NCBI GenBank assembly: GCA_026929865.2
Contig: CM049408.1
Location: forward strand, 19,976,501 to 20,040,500
Length of the DNA: 64,000 bases
Origin: Hyperoplus lanceolatus
Lineage: Eukaryota > Chordata > Actinopteri > Uranoscopiformes > Ammodytidae
Direction: 5' to 3'
The notes under the pieces were generated by a model, which saw nothing but the letters and a program-made list of their open reading frames with translations, was not told the origin of the DNA and did no database searches. This document shows, piece by piece, positions 11,946 through 26,700 of this stretch (positions are counted from its first letter, which is position 1; every line of letters starts with the position of its first letter). Made by a program: the position numbers and the translations under genes.

Positions 11946-14709
11946 CACACAATTTCAATTACAGGTAATGTATAGCTGTACCTTTACTCTCCTGCCTCCC
12001 AGATTCATTATTTTGTGGTGCTGTCAGCTATTTTTTTTTTCTTGGATGCCATGCACACTTTTTCACACGTGACTTTGAGGCTTTCGTGCTTGACATGCAC
12101 TGAAGGAGACCTTGGGCTCCAGCTTCCTACAGATGGGAGTCTCTTACGTAATGATGAATTTTGACATTTAATTACCCAAAAGCTTGCAATGTGAACTTCT
12201 TGAAGACATGAAAAGAGTAACGAAGTTAATAACTTCAACTGAAGATATGCTTTGTGGACTTATTCTGTTTGAATACATTTGCTAAGTTGGGAGCATTTTA
12301 CCGTGTCCTCATATGACTTGTTTTCCTTTTTAATGGCAAACAGTTGTGAAAAAATACACTAGATGCTACAGATATATTACAGAAATATTTTATGCTGAAG
12401 GTCAAATTACAATTTTCCTTCAGTGATGTTACATGGAGCTTAATTACTCAAGTTACCCTTGAGTGAATGACTTTTAATTTAGCCCAAACAATTTCAATAA
12501 ACATTTTAGTCAAACATTCACATTCATCACAATTTCCCATCATATGTGTGCCTTAATATATTGAGAGGATTATGGCCAAACACAGAAAAAGTAATATAGC
12601 CTAACCGCCTGTAATAGCAGGTTGCCTTCTGGCCATATTAACTCTGTCAGTTAATCGACCGCCAGCTAAATAGAGTTGTTTTCATTGGTTGTGTAGTTGT
12701 AGGCAAAAATATAATACAAAATTATTAATAAGTTTTTGTAGGATTTTTGTTGAAGTATATATACATAACCATTATGTATATGCTTATCAGGAACTCATTA
12801 ACAGTCCTCTTAATAGCTGGTCTTTGAGTTGGGCGCACTCACATGAAAGAATAAAAAACCTTCAATAGCCTTTTTTCAGAAAAGACATTTGGTCATGTCG
12901 CAGAGAGAAAAGCACAAAAACATGAAATTAACGATGACTGAATCCTATTTAGCTACTTCAGTTAGAGTTGTGGTACTGTACGTGCTGGCTCACTCCCATG
13001 GCTCACTGTTCCCTTACATAGAACGAAGCCCTCATAAACTTTATGAGTAACACCTTTTTTTTACTACAAGGACAAGTCATATTTTCTGCCATGAAAAAAT
13101 CCTACAATATGGTTTGTAGCAATGCCCTTGGAGAAGCAATGCCCTTCCAATATAACATCAACGTAAATTGAATGTATATGCGAATGCAGCTATTAGAACA
13201 TAAATAACCACCTTTTTTACATTTCTTTTGTCATGTTTATTATCTGGAAAAAGGCACTCACTACATTACTGTGATCTGTTCATAAACTAAACTGTACAAC
13301 AAATGGACACTCACAGGTCATGGTCATGGAGAGGTTAATGTTAGTCATATCAGATAAACAGGTTACAAATACAACCAGTGGATGTGTGTGTAATTCACCA
13401 TATAGAAATGCATGCAACGCACGCTAGTGATACATTTAATAACTCTGCAAAATTCAAAGTTGCCGTTGGGTAGTATTATCAGGGCCTGTATGGGAAATAC
13501 AAATAAAGTTACAAATGGATATTTCACCGAGTGAATCTCGAGGACCTACACTATTTGACAGTGTGAATATGTTAAACTGAGTTTCAGTAAGGAAAAATAT
13601 GTATATTAAGAAAAAGAAGAAACATGACACATTTAGTTCATATTTTACAGTTCAATGGAAAACTCAACTCAAGTGCTTGGCTGTTACAAAAAGTAGTAAA
13701 CACAGCAAATGCAAACATGCTTGGTGAGTACAAAAATCAACAGCATCACATTCATGAATTAAAAAGTTGAGGAAGTAGTCTCAAGACATTTGTGATTAAG
13801 TGAATGTCATTATACAAACAAAAAAAGGTTTTTAAAACATTGCTGACAATCTCATGGCCAAAGGTGATTAAATGTGTATCTGTCAGGTGAAATCCTGCTC
13901 GGTGCTTATCCACAATTTAGAAAATGGTGGCTACTAGTTAGAGAATTACATTGGTACATTGGTTTCCACCAAACATACAGAAATACTATTTTTATATCAG
14001 CTGTCATTTCAAGCTTCCAAGTTAGTGTAAATCAATCAACTGATATGGTTGTGTTTTAATAACATGCACAATCAATATTAAGATTTGTTTTTATGAGCTC
14101 CTAGTACGTAGTAGTTTTTTACCCTAAGGCTACATTTTGAAAATCAAATACCATGTAGGGATAATTGAACGTGACAGCAAGGTAAAAACTCGTACTGTCT
14201 ATTGATCCAGCAGAAACACAACCTTTAACCCTCTATTCATTACAAGTCCTTTCGTAGCGGCCGCTGAGCTAAAAATAGCCACCACACTATGAGATGACAA
14301 AGCGGAGGTCGATAATGTTTCTGGAGATGGATGTCACTAAGCTAGCTCTCTGTATGTCCTGCCCACGTTGTCAAATAATAAGATTCAACATTAACAAAAA
14401 TGCCATTGCCCAAGCGTCTCAGAAATGTCGTCAGCGCTGAAGGGCAAGGAAGCAGTGAAGGTAGCTCCTGTAGAAAGCAAAGTTCTCAAGCAGCCCGTTC
14501 TACGGTAGCATCTGATATGAGGTATTTTGACCACAGCCTCTTCGGTCTCTTCGATTCATTAATTTTTTGGCAGCACATTTTCTCTCATGGCTATATTTTC
14601 TCTCATGGCACGATGACTGAATTTCATGGGAGCAGCTCCAATCAAAGCATAGGAAACAGAAAAGGCACATTTCTTGACATCTCAAAGGAGCATGCACTCT
14701 TGTTCCATG

Positions 14710-14760
14710 TCTCTGTCTCTGTATCACTCACTCTCTCTCTCTCACTCTCTCTCAGTCTCT
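14710..14760. repeat. CT-rich simple repeat in the kcnk10 3' region
   Basis: CTCTGT/CTCTCT repeats end 25 bases beyond the kcnk10 stop codon (which lies at 14786 on the minus strand), so they fall in its 3' UTR. Confidence 0.8.
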
Positions 14761-14785
14761 GAAGTGATCTTCCACTCAACAACGC

Positions 14786-17700
14786 CTAGTCCTTCTCTCC
14801 ATATTTGGCCTGTACTTCAACAAACCCATTCAACTTAGCACGCTCCGACGCGTAATGCGACAGGTTTGTCAGACTGATGTTCTCCTCTTTTCTTTCTCCA
14901 CTCTCCTCATCTGGCTCCCCATCATTGTCATCTCTTTCTTCCGTCCTCTCTTCGCCCAGCATGGCATGGCCGTTGCTTAACCCCGCGCTAGCCCGTCGCA
15001 TATCGTCTGGGATGTTGTTCCTCCGAAGCTCCCGGTTCTTGTTGCGTCTGGCCAGCTTGGTGAGGGATCCAAAGCGCAGGTTGAAGAGATTCTCCTCGGA
15101 GGACGACGCAGTCTGTGGCGTCTGCTCGCTGCCCTGATGGTGGTCGTAGGGCTCGCAGCAGGCCCCCTTCAGCCTCAGGTTGTTGAGTTTGGTGTCGATG
15201 CTCTCCTGGGAGGAAGTCTTGAAGCGGCCGGCGTCCAGGCTGGCAAACAAGGCCCTCTTCTCTGGAGACAGCATGTCCAGGGACTGAGCCCGCTGCTCCA
15301 GGCCTAGCTGCCGGCGCTCCATGCTGCGGATGGTGGCTGCCCGCTGGAGCTTGTCATGGATCTCGACGCTCAGGCGCCGCCGCGTCTCACGGAACTCTGC
15401 TCGTACGTTGGCCTTCCATTCAGCCGCGTGAACTTTAAACTCCCCGACCTGTGAGGTGCAGGGAGAGTATGAGAAACCCATTGATATGGCAGACACAGCC
15501 ATTGTGTTACATAAATTGCTTCTTAAATGCCCTTAAACCTATTTTTCAATCAGCTGCTTAGCATGAGTGACAACACCTGAATGATAGAATCAATCTTCTG
15601 CCAGGTTTGGAACAGTTTTGGTTATGGAGAGATTTTATGATTTTCTCACTGATTTGAAGTGGGTGAGGCTGAGCTGGAAAAAGTAGATGCCACATAGTTC
15701 TGTGCACCGATCAGGATTTAGCCACATTGAATCCAAATGTGATGGCCTTTGTGGGGTTGTTTCACTTATGTATGCAACAAAGTCGATCAAATGTGTTCAA
15801 ACCAAAACTACACAATCCTGATTGAGGATGTTTTTTCAGTTACTTTAACCTAACATTGTTGCTTATGTAGTCATGAAAATCTATTTATATAGAAAATTTA
15901 AGATTTTAAACCAAATTTTCAGGGACTTTAGAAAGAAATTGAGACTACATGATACACATTTTTGACAATCTTTTTCTGCTAAAGCACACTGCATTGAGTC
16001 CCTATACATCTTTTTGTTCCATTATAGCGGTCTCAAAACTTCAAATCTTGAACAACTCAAACAATAACTGAATTGCTTCCTCTCTCATGTAATACTGAGC
16101 AGTGTAATTGAATGAAGCGTACCTCCTCTTTGGTCTTTTTAGACAATACTCGAAGCCAATCTCCTATCATGCTGAGGACGGCAGCAAAGTATGCCAAACC
16201 CACCAAGATCCAGAACCACACCAGAGGCTTGTACCACTTCATGTAGTCGATCCTACGGTTTCCACCTGGAGGGAAAATAAAAAAATGCCACCGTAGTCAA
16301 ATATAAGCCACGAAAGGTAGCGACAAAGCGGTCATCTCTACATCTTGGCATAAGAAGCGACTGTTACAAAGTTCTACCTGCCACATAGTCTCCTATTCCC
16401 ACTGTTGTCAGACTGATCACAACAAAGTAGATGGCGTCCAGTGTGGTCCAGCCCTCAATATGTTTAAAGATGACAGCAGGGATGGTGACGAAAACGATGC
16501 AGCCAGCCAGGATGAACAGGATGGTGGACGTCACTCTGATCTTCGTCTGGCTGATCTGTTTGTGTTTTTGCTGAGAAAACCAAACAAGAGATGCTATTAT
16601 AGACTCAACTCAAACTAAATTGTTGTTAACGGCACTCTTGCTTTTAAAGAAAAAGCACAACAATAGATAAACACAAGAAGGCAATACATTGCGATACATT
16701 GCAACTCACCCTGAAAATCCTCTCAACTCTCAGGATGCTTTTCACAAAGATGGTCCCCAGCTGGTCTCCAATCCCCGCTAACAAGAATCCAAAGAGGGGG
16801 ATGCCAAATATGGCATAAAGGATACAAAAGATTTTCCCACCCTCCGTGCTTGGGGCTATGTCTCCATAACCTGTCAAAACAAGGACAACACAAGGAAGAG
16901 GAGAGAAGAGAAGAAAAAAGAAATATAGACAATTAATGAGTGAGGCATTAGTGAGAAGAAAAAAACAAAACAAAAACAAAGAAGGCAAAGAAATTCCAGA
17001 AAGACAGGATGAGGAAGACGGGGGAGTATTTATAGATAGAAGAGCAGAAGAAGACTATCTAGATGTTCTTATGCAATACAATCAATTGAAGCTCTTATGT
17101 AATGCATTTCAGTTACTGTAGCAAGTGGTCAGTTGGAAATAAATTAGTTTCCCCCTTGAAGAAAATTTAATTAATTATGGCTCTACTCTGACAGAAAAAA
17201 ATTAAGAAGCCATGACAAGGGACAAAGCACAGAAGCATATTACACCTGATGCCTCCTGTTTCAAACTGCAGACATGTAGAAGATTAACATAATGTGCATT
17301 CTTCTCTGAAGCCACTGTCTTTCTTCTGCTGTCAGGACATTTATCCAAACTCACAACAAGGAATAGTTTGCTATGCATGTCCAAAGAAAAAAATATGTTT
17401 TGTATTTGTGACTTTTATGTCATCTGAAGTCAGCAAGTTGCTTCATGTGTTTAAACTTCTGATATTTCATAATAATATATCTGAGGAGTAAGGTAAGTGA
17501 ATCCACTGAAGCAACAGAGCTGTGATGTTTTTTCCAGTAACTCAAATGAAGGAACATGGAGTTAATAGAAAGAGCATACAAAGCAAATACATCAAGCAAA
17601 TACAGCTTTAATGATGGAAATAATAATTCCTTAATGGAACTGTATGTAACCTTAAATGATTTCATTTGATAAAAGCTTCCAGGCTTTTCACTTCAGTTTA

Positions 17701-20700
17701 AAAATTCTTATTAACATGCAAAAAGTATTTTATGTGGGACAGAAAGAAGGAAGAGAGACATTGACATAGGTTAAACAACAACATGTCTGTGTCAGCAGTG
17801 TTTTGTCAGCATCTTGAATAATGTTGATCATTACAGGTTGTGAAATCCCATGGTGCTTTAGCTTTGCAACATTTAGCACTGCCTGCTGAGGGCAAGCGGA
17901 TTTGTGAAACTCACCCGGGGGCAGTAATAAGAGGAAAGGATTTGCACAGCTTAACAGAGATTTGTAATGAGAAAACACCTAACTGAAAGGACAAATCCCA
18001 TTTTGGAAATATGAAATATTGCTTGTTAGACTTGCTTTTATACGCTTGTGTTCTTTGGTGGAGCATGTGCTCGCCTAGTACACATTTTCCATAAAGATTG
18101 AACTTTCACAATAGTAAGAAAGGAATATTGGTTTGTCTCTTTACACATAAGCAGTGTTGCCAGGTTGGATGAGTGTCTATGGATCCCCAAAGTGTTCAGC
18201 AAGTAATTATGAATTAGATAATATCAATCATTTATACGACACACATATAATTATTTATTTCATTATGTCTTTTATTTATTCAGTATTGACTATTATTCAG
18301 TTTTGGCCTTCAAAAGTAAAAATAGTTTTGAGGAGAGCTTAATGATTTGTGAAATAGTGCATGTGAGTCATTTTTGGATGAATTGGCTTCACCTCACCTC
18401 ATATGACAGGGCAGTAAAAGGACTTGAAATGTAATGACTGATAGCTGATAACTGATGGTTGACGAAACTCAAAGCCATTTCAGTTCAAGTTATTATTGGG
18501 TCATACCTTTGTCACAATAATTCCTACATTTGAAGGTACCCGTGCTTTACAGTACACATCAGCACATGTCAGTACTTAAATGTCAGTTGTATTGACTGCC
18601 AACAAACGCAAATGTAACTAGTTATAGAGAGTAGAAACTGTTACTGTAAAACTGTACCTATGGTTGTGATGACGGTTCCGGCGAAGAAGAAGGCACTGCC
18701 CAGGTCCCAGTAACTGGAATTGTATGATGTATCACCAATAGGACTCACTCCTGCACTCACGGCATCTATGGAATGCTGGAAAGAGCAAAATGTGTGAATG
18801 ATCACTATGATCATTATAATATTATAGGTACTTAAACCTGAGATATCCAGCTAGATATAAGCAGTAAAGATACAGTAATGGAGAATCATCCTTCAACAGG
18901 GAAACTGGCATTACGTAATCACTTAGTAGAACCTGACATGCATTTTTTCCCATTTATTCCCTAAACAGAGGTAATCAGGGTCATGATTGCATGTCGGCAC
19001 AGCTGATGGCAGCACGACAAACACACGTGAATGGTGTGACGAGAGTGAGCACATTAACCAACCTCCTGCCAATGTTTATGAGTTTTCGAGCAACAGTATC
19101 TGATATGAGTGTTTTGTGCGTGACCCCTGCAACTGATTGTGTAACACTTGGGAGGTGAAAAAGGATAGATTGTGTATCCCAACCTGGAAAGTCACGCTGC
19201 CTGATAAAGGAGAAAAGAGAATGAGAGAGGAGAGGAGAAGAACAAGCACTGGAAAGGGGCCTGAAAATGGGGGAGGGGAATATGAATTAGCTGCAGAATG
19301 CTGACTTAATCCTGGAACCCTGCCATCAAAATGTAATAACAGGAAGTGGAGGCAAGTGAATGGAGTTGCAAATAATTCAATCCGTTCGATATTAGTGTAT
19401 TTCACAGTGGAATTATGATAATATGATCGTATAATGTTATTGCGTTACAAATGACAAAAAAAAACATTTCATTAAAACAAACAAAATGAGCATTGCATTG
19501 ATAATGTGAGTATTTGATCATTTAACAGTTTGCATACATTTATATCATGATGTAATCATAGTTTTAGACATATAGATCCCAGTCCTACATATCCAGAGCA
19601 ATGTTCCAAGCCATTTTTGGCAAGGGACCCCTTAAAATAAAGCAATTTTACTTGTAAAACCTTGTCGTAAAAATGTAAATATAAATATATATCAAAAAAT
19701 GTACTAGAAGTATTCGGCACAAGTAGTGAACAGAATGTCAATATATGAAAACCCTCCTCATGGGCACATACATGCAGTAGCTAGTGTATATGCACAAACA
19801 TCTAGCACGTGATCTTTTCAAGTGATTAGGTGTTTGGCTCTCCACATCAAGCTGTTACTTCACTCTGCATCTTTATCCAATTTGCATGTCTCGACAGATC
19901 ACACTGATTAAATCTACACAGGATTACACTTCGCAACGGAGAGGATTGCATCTCTTCAGTTCTTCAGTGTCTTAGTTTTTCGTTATGTGGTGTCTGGGAA
20001 AACATTAAGAAGCCACAATGCGTTTCTCATTGATCTCCTCCTGTGTTCCATTGTGTGGCCATGAAAAGTGAATGTACTTGTGTTCTTCCTAAATTCCCTG
20101 TTTATGGGGATACTAAGAGAACCGTTTATTTTATTTTATAAATAGTTTAGAATTCTGCCCCTGGGCTTCAATAAACATTGGTTCTGCTGGAATGAAAGTC
20201 ACCTGGAGGGATGCCTTTGGTAAGAAATAGCTTCAGTGCTTTTATGAACATCATGCTGGTGGGATATCCCGTACAGCTTCTTCATTCAGAGCAACCCCCA
20301 GTCTACCCATGCAAGCTGTTAGTGGGATGCTCTACAACATGATAAAATATGTATCAGCTCTCATGACATACATTTCAAAGCAGACAGAGTAGAGGACCAC
20401 TTCTACGTACGTTGTTGTCACACATGCCCGCTCATCTTGCATGTGTTTACTAAAATGAACCAGTAATAGTAATCCTATTTCATTGGTTCTAGCACAAAAA
20501 CTATGGTATTTATAGATAGAAGCCTGAGTAACCCACTTTTGTAATCATGGGAGAGCTATAAATATCCTCACAATGTATCTGAATACTTAAGCAGAAGGTC
20601 TATTTCTGTCTCTCTTTCGCCTTTTTTCACAACCGTGGTTCACGCTGCATTAGAGATGTGACAAATCCTTCTTCTCCACAAGGACGGAACTTTACTTTGG

Positions 20701-23700
20701 TTTGTGTTTCAACGTGTTAATAAGGGCGACAAATGTTGTCTTTGTTTCACTTTTGATTGGACAGAGGTATACTCACATTCTTGCAAACAGAAAATCATGA
20801 CATGGCTCTTCGCTAATGTGCATTTCAATGTCCTACACTGCAGCATCATTAGAGAGTGACCTGATAGCTCACTGCAGAGCTTCACCCTCTCAGTGTGTCT
20901 TTCTACCCCACAGCAAGGGACAGCGGTGACCCGGCCAGCCGGTCGTTTCACACTCACTCTCTTTTTCTTCACCCACCCACTCTTTCACTGTGAGCCGGTT
21001 CCAAGAACTTTCCTCTGCAGCACTTCCACCATCACTAACATAGCTTTACCCCAACCGGCTTGAAGTATTAAAGCTGAACAAATGAATGCTAAACAGCAAG
21101 ACACATGTCCATCACTGATGAGGATGTATTGTTTGTGACATTTGTTATCTTTATTCTTAGGTAAAAGTAGAATTACCACAGTGGAAAGCTACTCCTAAAA
21201 AAGTAGTCAGTGAATTAAAAATTACAAAGAGAGATGTATTAGACAACAAGATATATACATGCATTAAATGGAATTGAAGTACTTTAGTGAAGGCATAGTA
21301 TATACATTTCAATGCATATATACTTTTGAAGACATGTTACTGTAAAGAAAAATTATATTTACAATATTTTTTGTTTTTAAACTTAGCTGATAATCGTGTT
21401 ATTCATGGTTTTAAAAAAGAAAAACTGTTTTGGTTGCACATTCAGAGTAAGAGTTAATGAAAATGTATTTACAGATAAATGACTCATTAATAAATGAGGT
21501 TAGACTGCCAATAACAGCGTGGCTTCATGTCATGCCACTGTGTGAGTCATCCCAATGGCGTTGGAAAAGCTAATTAAGGTCTGCTGAGTCTGTGGGCGCA
21601 CAGCAAGTAGATGGACAGCACAGACACTGAAGCAGACATGAAGTGGTCAAAAGCCATGCATGGACATACACTCACACTCATTAAGTCAACACATGCTGTG
21701 GAGCAAACCTTTACAAACCTAATACATCTTCTTGTTCACTATCACACAGGTGCACATGCGGAATACATACACAAACATGCTTTCCAAGGTCGCCATTTTT
21801 CTGTCAACTCATCTGCCAAACAGTTTGACAACAGTGAGTCATCACCACTGCTGTGTACCCACGAAGGATCATTTTTTGAGTGACAGCTCGACACAGCACG
21901 AACAGACTGATAAGGAATCTGTTAAAATACCAGACGGACTATCTGATGGAGTACTTGTGAAGAACCGTCCTAACGGCCTTTTCTTGAGACAGCAGCAGAA
22001 ATAAATTCTGTTATTTTTCAGTATGAGCTCCACTTTGCAAAGTTACCAGTTGACGTAAGTTAGTAGAGTAAAAAATCAATCTTATTATTATTTCTTTAGA
22101 TTTAAAGAAAAAGTTTGATATTTTGGAGGGGGAAAAAAACGCTGATTTAGTTTCTTGCAGAGAGTTCGCTACGAAGAATGATGACACTCATGTATCTACA
22201 GTAAATAGCTTAGCATAAAAACCAGAGACAAGTTATTGCAGAGGTAACAAAATTACCCTACATCTCTAATAATAATGAAATAGCTATACAAACCTATTTA
22301 AGATATATAATTATACCATTGTTTGTAACCTGTATACAAACAGAGATGCAACAAACAAATTACAGTCTAGTAATAAATCACTGCCCTCATCCGAAAACAA
22401 GTTTTGCACACAAACCAACAACTTAGTGATTTACATTTTGCTTTTTGTACGAATGAAACAAATAATGCATTTCCTTACCAGAAACAGACAGGCTGTTTTC
22501 TCCTTTTTTTCCCATTTTTACGCTAAGCAAAGCTAAGCTACGAAAACGTTTACTTTTATATTTACTGTGTAGAAATTAGAGTTGTATTGATCTTCTAATC
22601 TAACTCCCTGAGGGAAGCAAATGGCTCAACATGTAAACCTTTTATTCCTTATACATTAATATTTTAAATGAGTTCTGGGAGGTTATAAACAGGCAAGTGT
22701 TTAGTTGTCCTTAGCCTTCAGTTGGATGAATCATGCCTTTATACACTATCTAATGTGTCTGAATCTGATCATTTGTCTGCGAGACAGTCTTGCCTATGAC
22801 TAAGCTGCTGCTACTAGCGCTGCAGCAGGAGGTCTTCGACTGTTTGTCTGTGCAATGAATAATTGATCCCCTCCGGACCCCAGGCACACCATGCTAAATT
22901 TTTTTATTTCCACACGTCTCCTTAGGAAATACGGTCATTGATTTATAATATTAATATTTTTTACAAACTGATACCGCCTTTATGGCTCAAAGGTTGAGCA
23001 CTGCAAGGGAGCAAGAAGCTTCTCTAAGAATAGGATAAAAGCACATATGTTGTGCAGAGAAGGACACCGATAGGCAGTCTAATATACAGTACACCAGAGC
23101 AATGTTGGAGAAACATCAAATGTAGCCATCCTAGCGGAAAGTGGTTCACACTAAGTGCCATGTGGTTGGTTCTCTCTTTAGGGGTTATGTCAAGCACCAG
23201 AAAATCCACAAACAATCTACTGTATTTCTATATCCATTTTGTCATAAAATGTATTTTGTTCCCTGCTCTCCAGAGAAAATAGTCCATAATAGTACAGATG
23301 TCTTGCCTTTTGTGAACAGTGTTGGCTGATATCTGTCCCACTATTTTCTCCTTCACAAATCAAACTTTCCACTCAGCCAACTGTACGTCACTGACACATC
23401 TCAAATCATTTTCTAATCCCACTTGCAGTTGTACATGTCAGCTTTGAGTTAGTGACAACAAATCTTCACCTATAATTCTGTGGTGGGTGATATCGGAGAG
23501 GGTGTGAAGCTTCGCTGCAACCTGTGTGGCGGACACCTTGAAGGGAAGTTAAGTCGTGATGTGACGGGTTCAGTTCACGCAGCCAGTGGGGTGTGAGAAG
23601 AAGCGCTTCACCAGCCATGTTGTTAACAAAACTGAACATTGCAGAAGCAGCATGTTTCAGGTCAGATTGAATCAATTCACAGGATTGCCGGTCGTTATTG

Positions 23701-26700
23701 TTTTTTTTAAACAAACAGAATTTTCAAGGTTCATCACCAGGTTTTGCTACAAAATGATTTCTTCTTCTCCCTTCACATCTCATGTCATTTTCTATTATTT
23801 TAAAATCAAAAAGTATTTGATGTTATGTAACATTGATAAAGCGTCCCACTATTATTTGATTATTCTTGTTTAGTATTTGTTTGCATATGAATTGAAGATG
23901 CAACAAAATCAATTCTTTGCTGCAATTATAATTTGGCAACTGTCCATTCTAAGCAACATTGGAACCAGCCAGCCAGCGTAAGGGTCATAGCGACTCACTT
24001 TTTTCAGTGAGTTATTTGCCCCTCTCTGCAAGATTGCCTTGCGTACCGTTTTCTCACATTAAACAACACGTGGGAGCATTTACTGTATCATATTTATCCA
24101 CGTGTCAAGTGTCACCAAGAATGACGGGTCTTATGGGTCCCATGTCTGTGGTGACCTTGAAGGTATCATTGTGCTTCCAGCTAAAGGATGGATCAGCCTG
24201 ATCATGCGGTTTCATATTCTGATGGTGCTGTGGTCACTTTATAATTTATTTTTACACATCAACACAGTATGCAATTAAAATGTCCATAAATCTGCATAAT
24301 TTGTGCCATGACATCACTCCCTTAGTGAAATAACTTTCTAATTTCCACTGGTGCCTTTGGTTTAGTGGGTGGACAAATCAAACCCACCCACTTGCAGATT
24401 TATATTGGTGATAAGTGCACCTAAATAAAGAAATATCATAGCCATCCAGAGTATACTGCAGACTAACAGTCATTTCAAAAATCTTAATGAGTTGCATTTA
24501 TGATGACAAGTGAAAGCTGAAAGCTGACAACAACACTTAAACTAGACCATTTTCAGAGGTCTGTCTTTGTAGCAACAACAACTAAACTACAAGTTAATAG
24601 CTTACAAGTGCTTAAACAAGCTGAACAATCCAAAACAGTAAAGTGGCAGGCCGGGAGTTAAAACAATAATCGAAAACTCAAAATTTAAGTTTGTATAGCT
24701 GAATGCAGCTGCCGATCTGGTTGACAATTCTCTGTTGCTTTGAAAGTATCACTTCTACCACTTTAACATGTTCATTAAAAAATATTGATTATAGCTGCTG
24801 TAATCAGTGGCTTATTAGTTATACAAATACTTTTACTATTCGTCCACTAAACTGTCCCAATTATATACTCAATATCAAATCAATTAGATAGGTTGTGATA
24901 TAAGTTTTGTGTGGACGTGAGCAATTTTTTAGTAAAATAGTGAGTTTTTTTATCAGTTAAATGACAGGCATCATTTGCTGAAGGACAATCTGGATGTGAA
25001 AAGAAGTAGCATTCAAGCTTGGCAAGATCATATGACAAGCTAATGAAAGCAGAATTAATTACCCCGAGAACCTCTAATTACCCCCGATAGTAATCACCAT
25101 CTGGAAAAAATGCTGCTATAAAGGTCAGTCCTCTGACTTTCTTCCTCTTATCTTCCAATCAAATTGAATTACACCTTTCACTAGTCCACCATTTAACCAT
25201 TCCACCATTTAGATACTTTTACTTTTTCTTATCTTCCTATCCCTTTTACGAACCGATCTGTAAGAGATGAATAGATTTTTAAAAATGCAATGTACTTTCC
25301 AAATGCTGGAAGGAGAAAAACAAGGGAAAAAAGCTCATCTCCACTTTTCAAACACACTCACCTTGATGAGTGCCTCCAGCTCATCGGGCGTAACACAGGG
25401 ATGCCTCTCCAGGAACGAAGCCTTTTCCAGAGTGATGCTGGTCTTCTGGATGCTCTCAAAGGGCTGCTCCAGAGCCCTGAAGGCCAGACCTCCACACACC
25501 AGGTAGAGAACCACCACCACGAACACCGCCAGCACCGTCTTCCACTTCATGACGGAGTGGAGCGCCTCGGCCAAGCCGTCACAGCTGGCGTCCATGCTGG
25601 CCACCACGCTGGCAGAACGCGAGGAGATGGACAGGCGCGGCAGCGGACAGTGACCGTTGGCCTTGGGGTCGCAGCTCATGGGGTTCTGCATGGTGGCCAC
25701 GCTGGCCTGCACCAGGCTCGACTTGGCCATGCCAGACTGGACCTTTTTGGGAGGGACCAAGTTGGTCTGGACCGCCACTATAGGAAAGAAGTGAAGAAGA
25801 GCAGATATGTTTATGTTTATTTTATTTTATTTGTGTTAGAGGATATCAATACAGACTGAGCAATCTTTTGAAAGATATTCTGAAGATTTCGGGGGAAATA
25901 TAAGTAACCCATTGTTCTAATAATTGACTGAAGGCCTCAAATGTAATACTACAGATTGAGTAATGAAATGTTTTTTTTTGTAGGCTGTCTTTTTGGCTTT
26001 TTGAAATGATTACACAGAGCATTTCCAGTGTTGATGTGTTGACAGGTCGTGATGTCTGTGCTGTCCTGGTGAGTGATTAACAGTATTTTACAGCGATATG
26101 AAAATTATAAATGTATGCAAAGAATTTGGTTTATCACAGTATTTTCTGCCACCTTTAAGCTATCTTGAACATGTCAAATACAGTGACCGCAAAGGGAAAT
26201 TATTCTTAGCCTCTTAAAGATTTGCAAAAACAAATTACAGAGATACTTCAATATCTTTTTTTTAATATTTTCCCATATTGGTTCTTGATCAGAAACAGGG
26301 GTATAAAAATGTAAACATTGTTCTCATTCTAAATGTAATGAAGCATTTCCATGCACCCTGCAACACAAGCTAATCACAGCTATTACAAAACATATAGCCT
26401 CCATCATGAAGCATTAAATAGTGATTTCCTTCTATAACTCTGAGATAATAAAGGGCTCTTTACAGCGCCCACACTCTGCAAATATGCCTATTATCCAGCC
26501 AACAGCTGCTTCAAACGCTGGGCGGAGGCGAGCCCCTCTGTCATGTCAACATCTCGCCATGCTGAGAATTTGTTTCGGGTTCTACGCATTAAAAGACATT
26601 AATCCTGTTAAACAGAGCCTTCAAGGTCAAAAGCTACCGCCCTTAAATCACTGTCGTAATGACTGAAAAACCTAGAGAGCACACACACAGGTGTAAATTC

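Larger units (their letters stand above)
7790..14785. other. Intergenic DNA between gpr65 and kcnk10
   Basis: About 7 kb with no recognisable gene. It holds a CCAT microsatellite, a CA microsatellite and, from roughly 13.2 kb to 14.8 kb, probable 3' UTR of kcnk10 read on the minus strand. A 114-codon open frame at 10629-10973 has no family resemblance I can name. Confidence 0.55.
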
